Assembly (NCBI GenBank): GCA_036399695.1
Contig: DASWMP010000166.1
Location: 1 to 16,524 of the forward strand
DNA length: 16,524 bases
Origin: DASVEE01 sp036399695
Lineage (GTDB): Bacteria; Acidobacteriota; Thermoanaerobaculia; Gp7-AA8
Direction: 5' to 3'
The first letter of the stretch is position 1; each line of letters begins with the position of its first letter. The notes beneath the pieces were generated by a model that saw nothing but the letters and a program-made list of their open reading frames with translations, made no database searches and was not told the DNA's origin. The position numbers and the translations under genes are program-made. Below, in pieces: positions 8,178-15,476 of this stretch.

Positions 8178-8208
8178 GTGGAAGACGGACAATCCTGTCC
8201 GTCGGGCG
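8178..8208. repeat. 31-bp palindromic repeat, copy 1 (GACGGACA-ATCC-TGTCCGTC core)
   Basis: The core is a perfect 8-bp stem (8184-8191 with 8196-8203) around the 4-nt loop ATCC. It is flanked by GTGGAA on the left and GGGCG on the right. The same 31 bp recurs at 16442-16472 in the same orientation with one mismatch (AAGA against AGGA). It sits between the convergent ends of the yigZ-like gene and the large nuclease-NTPase gene, so it may also act as a terminator, although no T-run follows. It looks like a dispersed REP-type element. Confidence 0.85.
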
Positions 8209-8305
8209 AACAGTCTCGCAACCACGTCGACCTTCGTATCTGCTTCCTCGCCGCGCATGCCGATCCCGCCGAACGCTAGCTCAGACTCCGCGCCTGGCCG
8301 GCGCT

Positions 8306-11300
8306 TCAATCCTCTTCCTCCTTGTCGCTTATCTCGATGTCCGCCCATCGGAGAGCACGACGCCACGGCGGGATTACGTGCTCCAAATCGCGAACACGGT
8401 AGCCGAGGAAGTAGTCCCGAAGCCCTGAATCATCTGGTTTCTTGCGGACTCTTCCGAGCAGAAGGCTTGCTTCGGCGCGGCGGACCGCCGATGCGGCGGA
8501 AGCTTTCCAAATCATCCGCCGTGCCCAGAACGGCGTTGCCACGTCGCTGCAAGCGAGGAACAGACGCCCCGCAGCCCATCGGTGTTCTGAAAGACGGTCG
8601 AAGAGAAAACGTGCGAGCCAATGCCTGGCCCAACGCTCGCGCTCCAGGCGGTGGACCGCTGCCTGGCCGAGTTCGTTCACCCAACGCGATGAGTCGGCGC
8701 GGGTCAGCCGCGCGCGCGAATCCGCACTGTCCGGCATCCATCCTAGAACGAATCTGGCCCTCGCGCGATCCAATTCCTCTCCGCTTGACAGCAATTCATC
8801 TATTACGGACATCAGTCGAGCAGGCTGAGCCCGGGCAGAGAGTGCGACCTGAATCAGCTCCGAATTCGACCGCGAGTCGCGCACGAGATCCAGCAGGATC
8901 GTCCGCGCCGTGTCGTTATCGAGCGCCGGATCATTGAGGTCGGAGAGCATGCTATTCAAGCCGTCGTTGTCAACGAATCGCGTCCCCATGGCCTGACCAC
9001 GATGAAACGGATACACGAGTTGCCACAACTGCAGTGCCGCAGGATGCGCGGTCCGCAAGGCGTGATGGACCACTGGCACCAGTAGGCCGCTGTGACGGAG
9101 ATGGGCGTAGACGGGTGACGCGAGGAGCAAGCGCACCCACGTTTCGAACACTTCTTGAGGAACGTCGCCAGCAAGACTCTTGGGAAACTGCTGCGATCTC
9201 CCCATGGTATCCGGGTTCGAGAGGTGATCCGTAATTCTCACCGCGAGTTGTTGCAGTCCCTGAGCGACGGCTATTTCATCCGAAACATCGGTGGATGCAC
9301 CATTCGCTCGTGCCGTCTGCGGAGCCGCCAAGGCGCAAACGACGCCGGCTGCGGTCAACCCTTGCATCCCCGTCGTGCGGCTCAGTAGAAACGCCTCATA
9401 TTGAAAGGCGGTGTCCGCGAGCCCTTGCGCCACTTCCGCGAAAGGAGCGAGGACCTCGGGCGGTGTTCCCTCTGCGAGCCTCGACTCCTTGAGCAATAGC
9501 CTGGCGATCCCGCCGTGAGTCGCGATGTCGGCGATGAGCAGTTTTACATCTGCTGGCGTTAGGGCCATACCGCCGAGCCATACGAGAAGAAAACGACTTC
9601 GCTGTCGGCGGAGAGGATCACGTTCCGTACGAGCCGCTGCCACCGCCTTTTGTTGCAGCGCCTCATCGTGCCCCAACGCGAGTGGCTCGTACAGGTCATG
9701 CGGCTCGCCTTCGAATGGGTGTTGCAGAAGAAGACGTATGCGCTCCGACGCAGACGCCTGCGCGACGATACACGCATAACCACACTCGAGCGCATGATCC
9801 ATCGACTCCACTTTGGGGACCGCATGCAGAACGCTGCGCAACAGCTCCCGCCGCAGCTCGAGTTTCAAGAGAGGTAGGTGGCCCGCCAACACCCACGACC
9901 ATGCAGGATCGCTTGCGTGGATGCGGCGCGGGATATCGGCGAAGAACGCGCGCCAAATGCGAGCTCCTGCTTTTGGAGCCCAGGCTGCGAGGGTGGGCTC
10001 CACCTTCTCCAGATCGTGGTCGTCCAATGAGGTCATCCGGCCGGTATGAAGCTGTTGAGACCCGGCGAATCGCTCGACGGCCGCATGCGCGAGTTTGGCC
10101 CGCCAAGTCTTTGCTGGTGCGGGACTCTCTGGATCGAGCGCGAGATGTGCTGCGTTCTGCGCCTCCCGGAGTGTTTGTTCGAAGTCACCGGTTCCGCGCA
10201 GCTGTAACAATTCTTCTCTACTAAATCGCTTCCGATGGATGGCCGGGCTCGCCCGTTGCGGCAGTCTGGTCAGCAGATCCGCCAGATCAGCGCGTCGCGT
10301 GGTCTGAATGAGCTCACGTAGAGCGGCAACTCGTGGAGCATCTGGTTCATTGAGCGAAGACAAAACTTCGGTCTCGTACCAGGCCACGTCACTCGTTGCC
10401 AGAATCCTGCGGATAGCGAGGCACTCGCTGTCATCGAGGTATCCACCGACAGCTCTGCGCCCGGCTATCAATGCGAGTACGTCGTTGGGCTTAACCAGCG
10501 CAGGAAACTCCCAAGCTAGTGACAGACCGAGGCGTTGAAGGGCGCGTACCGACTGTCCTGCCCGCCGATCGGCGACAGTCAGTTCGAGGTCTCGGAGCGA
10601 CGGATCAGACGGAACAAGTTCCACCTCCGGTGGCGCCGCACCTTGGTCACCGATAAACCAATAGGCCCCGGCAGGGATGATGCGAAACCACTTCCGCACT
10701 GCGTGCGCGACGGCGGTTTCGTTACGTTCAATCCCCAGGCGAATGATCGGCTCGGCCACCGTGACGATTTTTTTGTGAACAGGTTGGCCGAAGGACAGCA
10801 GTCGGAGCACCGATCCAAGGACGAGCGGGACAAGGTTGCGAAGGTCGTCGAGATCGTGCGTCGAGAAGTTACGGGCGGAAAGCCACTCCGACAGCAGGAA
10901 GTCGAGGACCTCGGGTCGCGTCGTCGTATCACCCGCAACGGCGGACGCGGCCACTGCCGCGCGAAGCCAGCGGACCTTCTCGTCGTCGCTCCGATGTGGT
11001 TGAAGCAGTTCTTCAAGCATCCGCCCGAAGGCCGCGTCGTCGTTGTTCAACAGTGTGTCCCGAATGAGCAGTCCCATCCCGAACTCGAACTGCGGGCCGT
11101 TCAGAGCGAAGAGGCCATTCTGTCTGGTGAGAATACCTCGTGAGGTAATGTTCTGGACCGAGGCGTCGATATGCTCGGTCACTTCAGCCACGCGGCTACG
11201 TACCGCCTTCAGACTGAGCTTTCTCTGCTTTAGCCACTCCTCAGCGAGACCAGCCAACATCGCCTGTAATGCTTCCGGCCGCAACTGCACGCCTGGCGAG

Positions 11301-12724
11301 CGAGGGATCACCTTTTCTGATACATCGAGAAAGTGGAGGACGTCGGCTGTGACAAACCCGAACAGAGGCAGCTCTTTCCAGAACCGGACTGAGAGCCCAA
11401 AGTATCGGGGATGGCGCATCAGATCCCTTGCCTCTTCGGGCCACTCGTCAATATCCTTCGTGGAAAGCGAATTCCGGGCAAGTGCCTCTGCGAATTCAGG
11501 GACATTGAATGGTCCGAGCTCCACGCGACTGTGTGACCGGTTTCCCAGCCACCAGGCGCTGTCCTCGAAATCGTTACGTCGCCAAGTAACGATGAGGGCC
11601 ATTTGGGCTGCGGCTGCGCTCACTGGTACCGCCGTCGCGACCGCCATCCGAAATGGCGCGGCGTCGGTAGCATATTCGTTTGCGCCGTCGAGCACGATCG
11701 CGCACCACGGACGGGAACTCTCCTCTGCGATCTGCTTCTGACGCTCGATCATGGCAGTCGCATGCTGAGAAAACTGGCGCATGCCGCGGCGGACCTGCGC
11801 TTCGATCATCGCGTCAAGCTGTCCGTTTCCCATCTTCACATCATCGGAAGAGAAGAAGAACACTGGCAACGTGAGCTGGCTCAAGTTCTCGGAGAGCCAC
11901 CGATACACCAGCCACGTCTTGCCATCGTAGCGGTCGCCCACGACTACTGCGATCGGACACGCATCTGTCGCTGCACAGTCGTTGAGCCACGTCGTCAGCT
12001 GCGACTCGGCATCGCGAGGAATCGCTTCAGCCACATCAAAAGGCGTAACGAAGTTTGCCTGCGCATCTCTGATGATTCTTTCGCGCAAATCTGCGTTGTG
12101 GTTCTGTACGAACCGCTGCCATGTCGGGAGGTCTCGCAGTGATTTTTCGAGCTGTGACTTCCACACAGCAAAGGTCGGCTGATCACGAATCGCGGTTAGT
12201 TCCGTGCGAATCGATTCGATGTCAGGTGGTTCCCCGCCACCGCGCCACGCAGGGTCCGAGAGAATGGAGGCCGTGATGTTTATGTCCGTGGCCGCCAAGG
12301 CAACGATCTGACCAATCTCCGGTAGCTGAGCTGACGTGGACGTGTCCAGCAGCAGGGTCCCGAGACCCTGCGCTTCCCCGTGGCGGCGGAGATCGGCGGC
12401 TGCCTGCGCTCCGACGGTGGTGGTGGCCGCAAGAACCCACAATTCAAGATGCCGGTATCGCAAAGCCGCATTCGCGAGGCCACCAAGTAGCTCGCGCGTC
12501 GGGACCTCATTCTTGTGCCGTTTGGCCTCGACTGCGAAAGGTATATCTGCGATCGCATCCACGCCGCCCTGTGTTCCGGCCTGACACAGGCGAACGCCCA
12601 CGCCTGAAATGCCCACGAGCAGGCGTGCGACGAGTGCTTCGAAGCTTTTGTCGCCACTCGGGCGAAGGTTGCGCAGGGCGGCGAGCGTCGGTGAGGGACC
12701 AGGATGCGACGGATCAGATCTCAT
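8306..12724 (-). CDS. Mrr-like nuclease - NACHT/STAND NTPase fusion, predicted anti-phage protein
   Basis: A 1472-residue protein. Residues 24-100 form a PD-(D/E)XK nuclease of the Mrr type: FEALVARLL (28-36), then GVDAIAD with Asp56 and FAVEAKRH with Glu66 and Lys68. An NTPase follows, with Walker A GDRYDGKT (263-270), Walker B AIVLDGANE with Asp346 and Glu350 in the D-G-x-x-E form of NACHT proteins, and a strand LIVTWR (377-382) as sensor. From about residue 480 to the end it is helical, probably HEAT/TPR-like repeats, closing with an acidic DKEEED tail. Avs and bNACHT defence proteins share this order: nuclease effector, STAND switch, ligand-sensing repeats. The inference is that a phage product is sensed by the C-terminus, the NTPase oligomerises, and the nuclease degrades DNA. 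It has no obvious partner and is less GC-rich than the upstream operon, hinting at transfer. The ATG at 12724 lacks a clear ribosome site. The exact subfamily is not assigned. Confidence 0.85.
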   Translation of the reverse strand: MRSDPSHPGPSPTLAALRNLRPSGDKSFEALVARLLVGISGVGVRLCQAGTQGGVDAIADIPFAVEAKRHKNEVPTRELLGGLANAALRYRHLELWVLAATTTVGAQAAADLRRHGEAQGLGTLLLDTSTSAQLPEIGQIVALAATDINITASILSDPAWRGGGEPPDIESIRTELTAIRDQPTFAVWKSQLEKSLRDLPTWQRFVQNHNADLRERIIRDAQANFVTPFDVAEAIPRDAESQLTTWLNDCAATDACPIAVVVGDRYDGKTWLVYRWLSENLSQLTLPVFFFSSDDVKMGNGQLDAMIEAQVRRGMRQFSQHATAMIERQKQIAEESSRPWCAIVLDGANEYATDAAPFRMAVATAVPVSAAAAQMALIVTWRRNDFEDSAWWLGNRSHSRVELGPFNVPEFAEALARNSLSTKDIDEWPEEARDLMRHPRYFGLSVRFWKELPLFGFVTADVLHFLDVSEKVIPRSPGVQLRPEALQAMLAGLAEEWLKQRKLSLKAVRSRVAEVTEHIDASVQNITSRGILTRQNGLFALNGPQFEFGMGLLIRDTLLNNDDAAFGRMLEELLQPHRSDDEKVRWLRAAVAASAVAGDTTTRPEVLDFLLSEWLSARNFSTHDLDDLRNLVPLVLGSVLRLLSFGQPVHKKIVTVAEPIIRLGIERNETAVAHAVRKWFRIIPAGAYWFIGDQGAAPPEVELVPSDPSLRDLELTVADRRAGQSVRALQRLGLSLAWEFPALVKPNDVLALIAGRRAVGGYLDDSECLAIRRILATSDVAWYETEVLSSLNEPDAPRVAALRELIQTTRRADLADLLTRLPQRASPAIHRKRFSREELLQLRGTGDFEQTLREAQNAAHLALDPESPAPAKTWRAKLAHAAVERFAGSQQLHTGRMTSLDDHDLEKVEPTLAAWAPKAGARIWRAFFADIPRRIHASDPAWSWVLAGHLPLLKLELRRELLRSVLHAVPKVESMDHALECGYACIVAQASASERIRLLLQHPFEGEPHDLYEPLALGHDEALQQKAVAAARTERDPLRRQRSRFLLVWLGGMALTPADVKLLIADIATHGGIARLLLKESRLAEGTPPEVLAPFAEVAQGLADTAFQYEAFLLSRTTGMQGLTAAGVVCALAAPQTARANGASTDVSDEIAVAQGLQQLAVRITDHLSNPDTMGRSQQFPKSLAGDVPQEVFETWVRLLLASPVYAHLRHSGLLVPVVHHALRTAHPAALQLWQLVYPFHRGQAMGTRFVDNDGLNSMLSDLNDPALDNDTARTILLDLVRDSRSNSELIQVALSARAQPARLMSVIDELLSSGEELDRARARFVLGWMPDSADSRARLTRADSSRWVNELGQAAVHRLERERWARHWLARFLFDRLSEHRWAAGRLFLACSDVATPFWARRMIWKASAASAVRRAEASLLLGRVRKKPDDSGLRDYFLGYRVRDLEHVIPPWRRALRWADIEISDKEEED

Positions 12725-12877
12725 GTTCGGGTGGTCAGGATTCTACCCGCCGTCCCGTCCGCCTTACGTGCCGTCATCTTTGCGTTGAAGCATGCATCGC
12801 TGCCTCCCGACGCGTGACACGACGGACTTCCATTTCTGCCTCTGGCGAGGGCGAAGGCGCGGCCACAACGTGGAGCT

Positions 12878-13513
12878 ATGCGAAATGCCAGGCTCGGGTT
12901 CGTTGTGCTCTCTCTCGCTATGTCGACCGTAGCCGCCGCTCAGGATCTATCTCAGAAGGAGCGCCAGCGGCATGCGTCTCCGGCGGTGGTCGTGACGCCG
13001 CAAATCGTGACACTCTACGACGCGCTCGTACCGCTCACCCGCCATCGTCAGGACGCTGTAGTCGAACATCTCACCCCGGGTGTAAAGGCGGCGCTCTGGA
13101 CGCACAATCTGCAGATGTTCCTGCAGCGTCATCCGGAGCTTTCGTCGGCGCAGAGAGCCTTGATCTATGACGGATTGGACCTGGTAGGAACGCCCGGGTT
13201 CTTCAACTCCGAACCAGCGGAGGAACAGGATGCGAAGGTCGTTGATTTGCGCCGCCGTGCGGAAAGATTGTTCTCCCGTGAACTGCTGGACGGCGTCTTT
13301 CTTCGGCTTGGCCCAGAGCCGATCCCCAGGATTTACGACGCCGGTCAGCTCGAGCCCGAGAGCGGCCCGCACAATTACTGCAACTGCGAGGATTGGTATG
13401 ACTGCAGCCCGATCTGGCCGAGCGTGATTTGTCATAACGAGCCAGACCTCTACTGTCTGGTCAGGCGCGGGTGCGGCTTCTTCGGGACGTCGGTCTGCAA
13501 CGGGGTCTGCTAG
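12878..13513 (+). CDS. Fulvocin C-related secreted bacteriocin precursor
   Basis: A 211-residue protein with a Sec signal peptide (MRNARLGFVVLSLAM, likely cleaved after AAA at residue 21). A helical middle domain follows (about 40-145, with LWTHNL and RHPELSSAQRALI). The tail from residue 165 has eight cysteines at 168, 170, 176, 185, 193, 199, 207 and 211. The CxC start and the GCG-x6-C-x3-C end resemble the myxobacterial peptide fulvocin C and proteins called fulvocin C-related, whose cysteines form disulfides. A likely product is a ~45-residue disulfide-rich toxin peptide released from the precursor. Its bacteriocin activity is an inference, and no protease or transporter gene is next to it. 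GGAG lies only 2 nt before the ATG, so initiation may be weak. The next gene begins one base after the TAG, suggesting an operon. Confidence 0.75.
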   Translation: MRNARLGFVVLSLAMSTVAAAQDLSQKERQRHASPAVVVTPQIVTLYDALVPLTRHRQDAVVEHLTPGVKAALWTHNLQMFLQRHPELSSAQRALIYDGLDLVGTPGFFNSEPAEEQDAKVVDLRRRAERLFSRELLDGVFLRLGPEPIPRIYDAGQLEPESGPHNYCNCEDWYDCSPIWPSVICHNEPDLYCLVRRGCGFFGTSVCNGVC

Positions 13514-13514
13514 C

Positions 13515-13838
13515 GTGGCTGAATCGATGGCCATCGGTGAGCTTTATCGGGAGATCGCGGCATGGCCGCGTGAACGGCAACGGGAGTACCTCCTGGGCGT
13601 GCCGCCGGAGAGGCGCGCCGAGCTGTGGACGTTCCATCTGCGTCGCGTGCGGGAGGAGCACCCGGAGCTGACGGCGGAGCAGCGTGCCGTGCTGGATGAA
13701 TGGCTGGCGCTCATGAACGGTCCGTTCTTCTCCGCGAAGACGTCGCCACCGGAGGCCGCGGAGCTGAAGAGACGTGCGCATGCGGCGTTTCCGCCATCCA
13801 TGATCTACGCGATCTTCTACGTGTTCGGCAACGGGTGA
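13515..13838 (+). CDS. Fulvocin C-related protein, N-terminal half of a probably frameshifted gene
   Basis: A 107-residue open frame starting with GTG one base after the previous stop; an in-frame ATG at 13527 is an alternative. It repeats the helical domain of the preceding gene: LWTFHLRR with EEHPELTAEQRAVLDEWLAL and ELKRRAHAAF here, against LWTHNLQM with RHPELSSAQRALIYDGLDL and DLRRRAERLF there. It lacks a signal peptide and has no cysteine tail, stopping at VFGNG. A fulvocin-like eight-cysteine tail follows at once in the next frame (13861-14142). Removing one base near 13833-13836 would join GNG to ELSPRSPP and the tail. It is therefore either a pseudogene, a sequencing error or, less likely, a programmed frameshift. 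Confidence 0.65.
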   Translation: MAESMAIGELYREIAAWPRERQREYLLGVPPERRAELWTFHLRRVREEHPELTAEQRAVLDEWLALMNGPFFSAKTSPPEAAELKRRAHAAFPPSMIYAIFYVFGNG

Positions 13839-13860
13839 GCTCTCTCCGAGATCGCCGCCG

Positions 13861-14142
13861 ATGCGGGCTGAGACACTGCGGATGAGCGCGGACGGCTACA
13901 CGTGTAGAAAAGCGGCAGCTTCCGCTGCCGCAGTCGAAACTACGCCGCCGCGCCCGTCGCAGGGCAACGTGACGAACGTTCCGCCTTGCTCGTGCAGCCC
14001 GATCTCGGACTACTGCGACACGTTCGGCTCAGGATTGGGGTTTTACACCTGCGTACAAGGCCGCTGCTGGAGCTCCCCTGACGGCTGCGGGACGCTGTGG
14101 CGGTTTGCCTGCACAGGAGTTTGCGCTCTGAGACCGGGGTGA
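13861..14142 (+). CDS. Fulvocin C-like eight-cysteine peptide tail (frame-shifted from upstream half)
   Basis: A 93-residue open frame whose last ~50 residues hold eight cysteines at 43, 45, 52, 64, 69, 76, 84 and 88. The stretches PCSCSPISDYC and GCGTLWRFACTGVC match the fulvocin C cysteine pattern closely, better than the neighbouring gene's tail does. The spacing C6-x7-C7-x3-C8 is the same in both genes. The ATG at 13861 has no ribosome site and the preceding region lacks an export signal. This argues that the frame is normally reached by continuing from 13515-13838 rather than started afresh. If expressed independently it would be a small cysteine-rich peptide with an Ala-rich leader. An AGGAGG lies right after its stop at 14144-14149. 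Confidence 0.6.
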   Translation: MRAETLRMSADGYTCRKAAASAAAVETTPPRPSQGNVTNVPPCSCSPISDYCDTFGSGLGFYTCVQGRCWSSPDGCGTLWRFACTGVCALRPG

Positions 14143-14187
14143 TAGGAGGGCTTTGCGCCGCGGTCCGCGGTGCCCGGCACGACGACG

Positions 14188-14481
14188 ATGCGCTGTACCT
14201 TCTGCAACCTCGATCGAGAACATGTTTTCAAGGGTGGCCCGCCTGAGATCTGCATCTGTCCTGTCTGCGCAAATTCGGCAGGCAGCAATGCCCGCGACGT
14301 GCAACACGGTGAGATCTGTCTGTTTTGCGGACGGCCGGAGCGGCGCTCGCGATTCCGTTTCCTCAGGCGCGTGATGGTGCTGGTGAGCGATACGCGCGAT
14401 GCGCGGATTTGCTCCACATGCGTACGAATTGCGCGTGACCATTTCAGATGGAGAGGAGTCGATGATGGTGCGATTCGCTAG
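14188..14481 (+). CDS. Small protein with two ClpX-type zinc ribbons
   Basis: A 97-residue protein with two CxxC-CxxC units: Cys3, Cys6, Cys24 and Cys27, then Cys44, Cys47, Cys75 and Cys78. The local sequences MRCTFC, CPVC, ICLFCGRP and ICSTCVRIA resemble the N-terminal zinc-binding domain of ClpX (C-F-C-G ... I-C-x-x-C). No AAA+ part follows. It would be a cytoplasmic zinc protein, perhaps an adaptor that binds protein partners or DNA; no function is known to me. An in-frame GTG at 14170 is an alternative start. The AGGAGG at 14144-14149 lies 20 nt before that GTG and 38 nt before the ATG, too far for normal initiation, so the true start is unsettled. It follows the fulvocin-like genes on the same strand and could be co-transcribed with them. 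Confidence 0.6.
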   Translation: MRCTFCNLDREHVFKGGPPEICICPVCANSAGSNARDVQHGEICLFCGRPERRSRFRFLRRVMVLVSDTRDARICSTCVRIARDHFRWRGVDDGAIR

Positions 14482-14582
14482 GCTGGTGGCGGTGTTCGGT
14501 GGCTGGTTCGATTGCTGCTGTCGCGGGCGAGGACGCGGATGAGTTGGATTGGGTCAGGCGATCGGCAGGTGGCGCCACGATG

Positions 14583-14611
14583 ATCGCGATGGTCTAAACA
14601 CCCATCGCGAT
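14583..14611. terminator. Possible bidirectional terminator hairpin
   Basis: ATCGCGATGG (14583-14592) and CCATCGCGAT (14602-14611) are perfect 10-bp inverted repeats around a 9-nt loop. The hairpin sits between the convergent ends of the zinc-ribbon gene (14481) and the XRE gene (14627), where a shared terminator is expected. There is no T-run on either side, so the call is positional. Each arm also contains the palindrome ATCGCGAT, so it could be a pair of protein-binding sites. Confidence 0.5.
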
Positions 14612-14626
14612 AGAAGTGGAGGAGGC

Positions 14627-14905
14627 TCAGTCCTTTCGCGATTTCGGCGACACGTCCCGCCGGCGATCGAAGATCTTGATCAACTCTGATGGCCGGCACT
14701 CCAGTGCGTCGGCCAGACGCAGGAGCATCCCTAGAGTTGGTGTCGTCACGCCTCGTTCGAGCTGGCTGATGAACGGAGTACTCGTTCGGGCGCTGTCCGC
14801 GAGCTGCGCCTGAGTCATTCCGCGGGCCGTTCGGAGCTCGCGCAGGTGTGCGCCGAAGATCTCGCCTTCTTCGCGCGAACTAGGCGCCAAACGCCACGCT
14901 CCCAT
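14627..14905 (-). CDS. XRE-family (Cro/CI-type) helix-turn-helix regulator
   Basis: A 92-residue protein with one HTH_3 domain over about residues 17-78: FGAHLRELRTARGMTQAQLA, then SARTSTPFISQLERG as the turn and recognition helix, and TPTLGMLLRLADALECRPSEL closing the fold. The MTQAQLA and ISQLERG segments are diagnostic of DNA-binding Cro/CI-like proteins. The short basic C-terminal tail (DRRRDVSPKSRKD) has no sensor domain. I chose the ATG at 14905; a TTG two codons upstream is possible. Its start codon touches the -35 element of the divergent gene (14905-14910), so binding here could control both genes. It may be a stand-alone repressor or half of a regulatory pair with the divergent gene. 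Confidence 0.85.
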   Translation of the reverse strand: MGAWRLAPSSREEGEIFGAHLRELRTARGMTQAQLADSARTSTPFISQLERGVTTPTLGMLLRLADALECRPSELIKIFDRRRDVSPKSRKD

Positions 14906-14933
14906 TGACAAACGTGCGACTTGCGCATAGCAT
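14905..14933 (+). promoter_or_regulatory. Predicted sigma-70-type promoter of the 14962 gene
   Basis: A perfect -35 box TTGACA (14905-14910) is followed after 17 bp by TAGCAT (14928-14933), which matches four of six positions of the -10 consensus. Transcription would start near 14940, leaving a leader of about 20 nt that contains the ribosome site. The -35 box overlaps the start codon of the divergent XRE gene, an arrangement that favours cross-regulation. Confidence 0.6.
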
Positions 14934-14946
14934 ATATCTTCTACTG

Positions 14947-14952
14947 AAGGAG
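14947..14952 (+). promoter_or_regulatory. Ribosome binding site AAGGAG
   Basis: AAGGAG lies 9 nt before the ATG at 14962 and decides the start of that gene. The same frame stays open up to an ATG at 14905, but that longer version would begin upstream of the promoter. Confidence 0.75.
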
Positions 14953-14961
14953 TCGAATGCC

Positions 14962-15423
14962 ATGTCCAATCTCACCGCCGAGAAGATCCGTCGCATCTTC
15001 CTCAGTCCACGTCCGCACCTTGCCCTCCTGACCGCGGCCGATCTGCTCGGAACGACGCTGAAGGAGCTGAAACGGGACATTGACGATCGGGTCATTGTAG
15101 CGGCTTCGACGGCCCTCGGCGTGCGGATCACCCGGGAGGAGATGATCGCGGCGGCGATACGGCTCTGGGACCAAACGGTCATTGAAGACGCCCTCGGCGA
15201 TGACGCGGCGGCGGTGTTGCCGGAGGCGATCCGGCTCGTGCTGCTGCGGGTGCGCGTCCCCCGTTATCAGCGCGACATGCTGGTCGCGCTCGCGCAGCGG
15301 CATGGGACGTCGATCGACGCCATCGTGACGCGCGAGCTGGAGGACGTAGCGTGCGCGCATGCGGAGGAGCTGGCGGACGCGGTGCCGTCGCTGGCGATCG
15401 GACTCGGGCTCGGCACGGCTTGA
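14962..15423 (+). CDS. Hypothetical protein with two DNA-binding-like segments
   Basis: A 153-residue soluble protein I cannot assign to a named family. Residues about 4-40 (EKIRRIF, then LALLTAADLLGTTLKELKRDI) look like a MerR/excisionase-style helix-turn-helix followed by a short strand (RVIVAAST). Residues ~95-130 (VRVPRYQRDMLVALAQRHGTSIDAIVTRELEDVA) look like a ribbon-helix-helix or similar helical pair. No catalytic motif, signal peptide or membrane segment is seen. It starts divergently from the XRE gene across 56 bp and has the best promoter and ribosome site of the accessory block. That suggests tight control, perhaps by the XRE protein. A role as a transcription regulator is a guess based on these segments. 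Confidence 0.75.
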   Translation: MSNLTAEKIRRIFLSPRPHLALLTAADLLGTTLKELKRDIDDRVIVAASTALGVRITREEMIAAAIRLWDQTVIEDALGDDAAAVLPEAIRLVLLRVRVPRYQRDMLVALAQRHGTSIDAIVTRELEDVACAHAEELADAVPSLAIGLGLGTA

Positions 15424-15476
15424 GCGCGGTGGACCGAGGATTCAGGCGCGCCCAAGGAGACATCGCCGAGGCAGCT

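Noticed and set aside
8257..8937. 226-codon plus-strand open frame over the end of the nuclease-NTPase gene, and similar frames up to 12700
   Set aside because: No recognisable motif or start signal; they overlap a single continuous 1472-codon gene with clear domains.
12571..13170. 199-codon plus-strand open frame across the divergent promoter region
   Set aside because: It overlaps the start of the nuclease-NTPase gene and the fulvocin-related gene in other frames and has an Arg/Ser-rich shadow composition.
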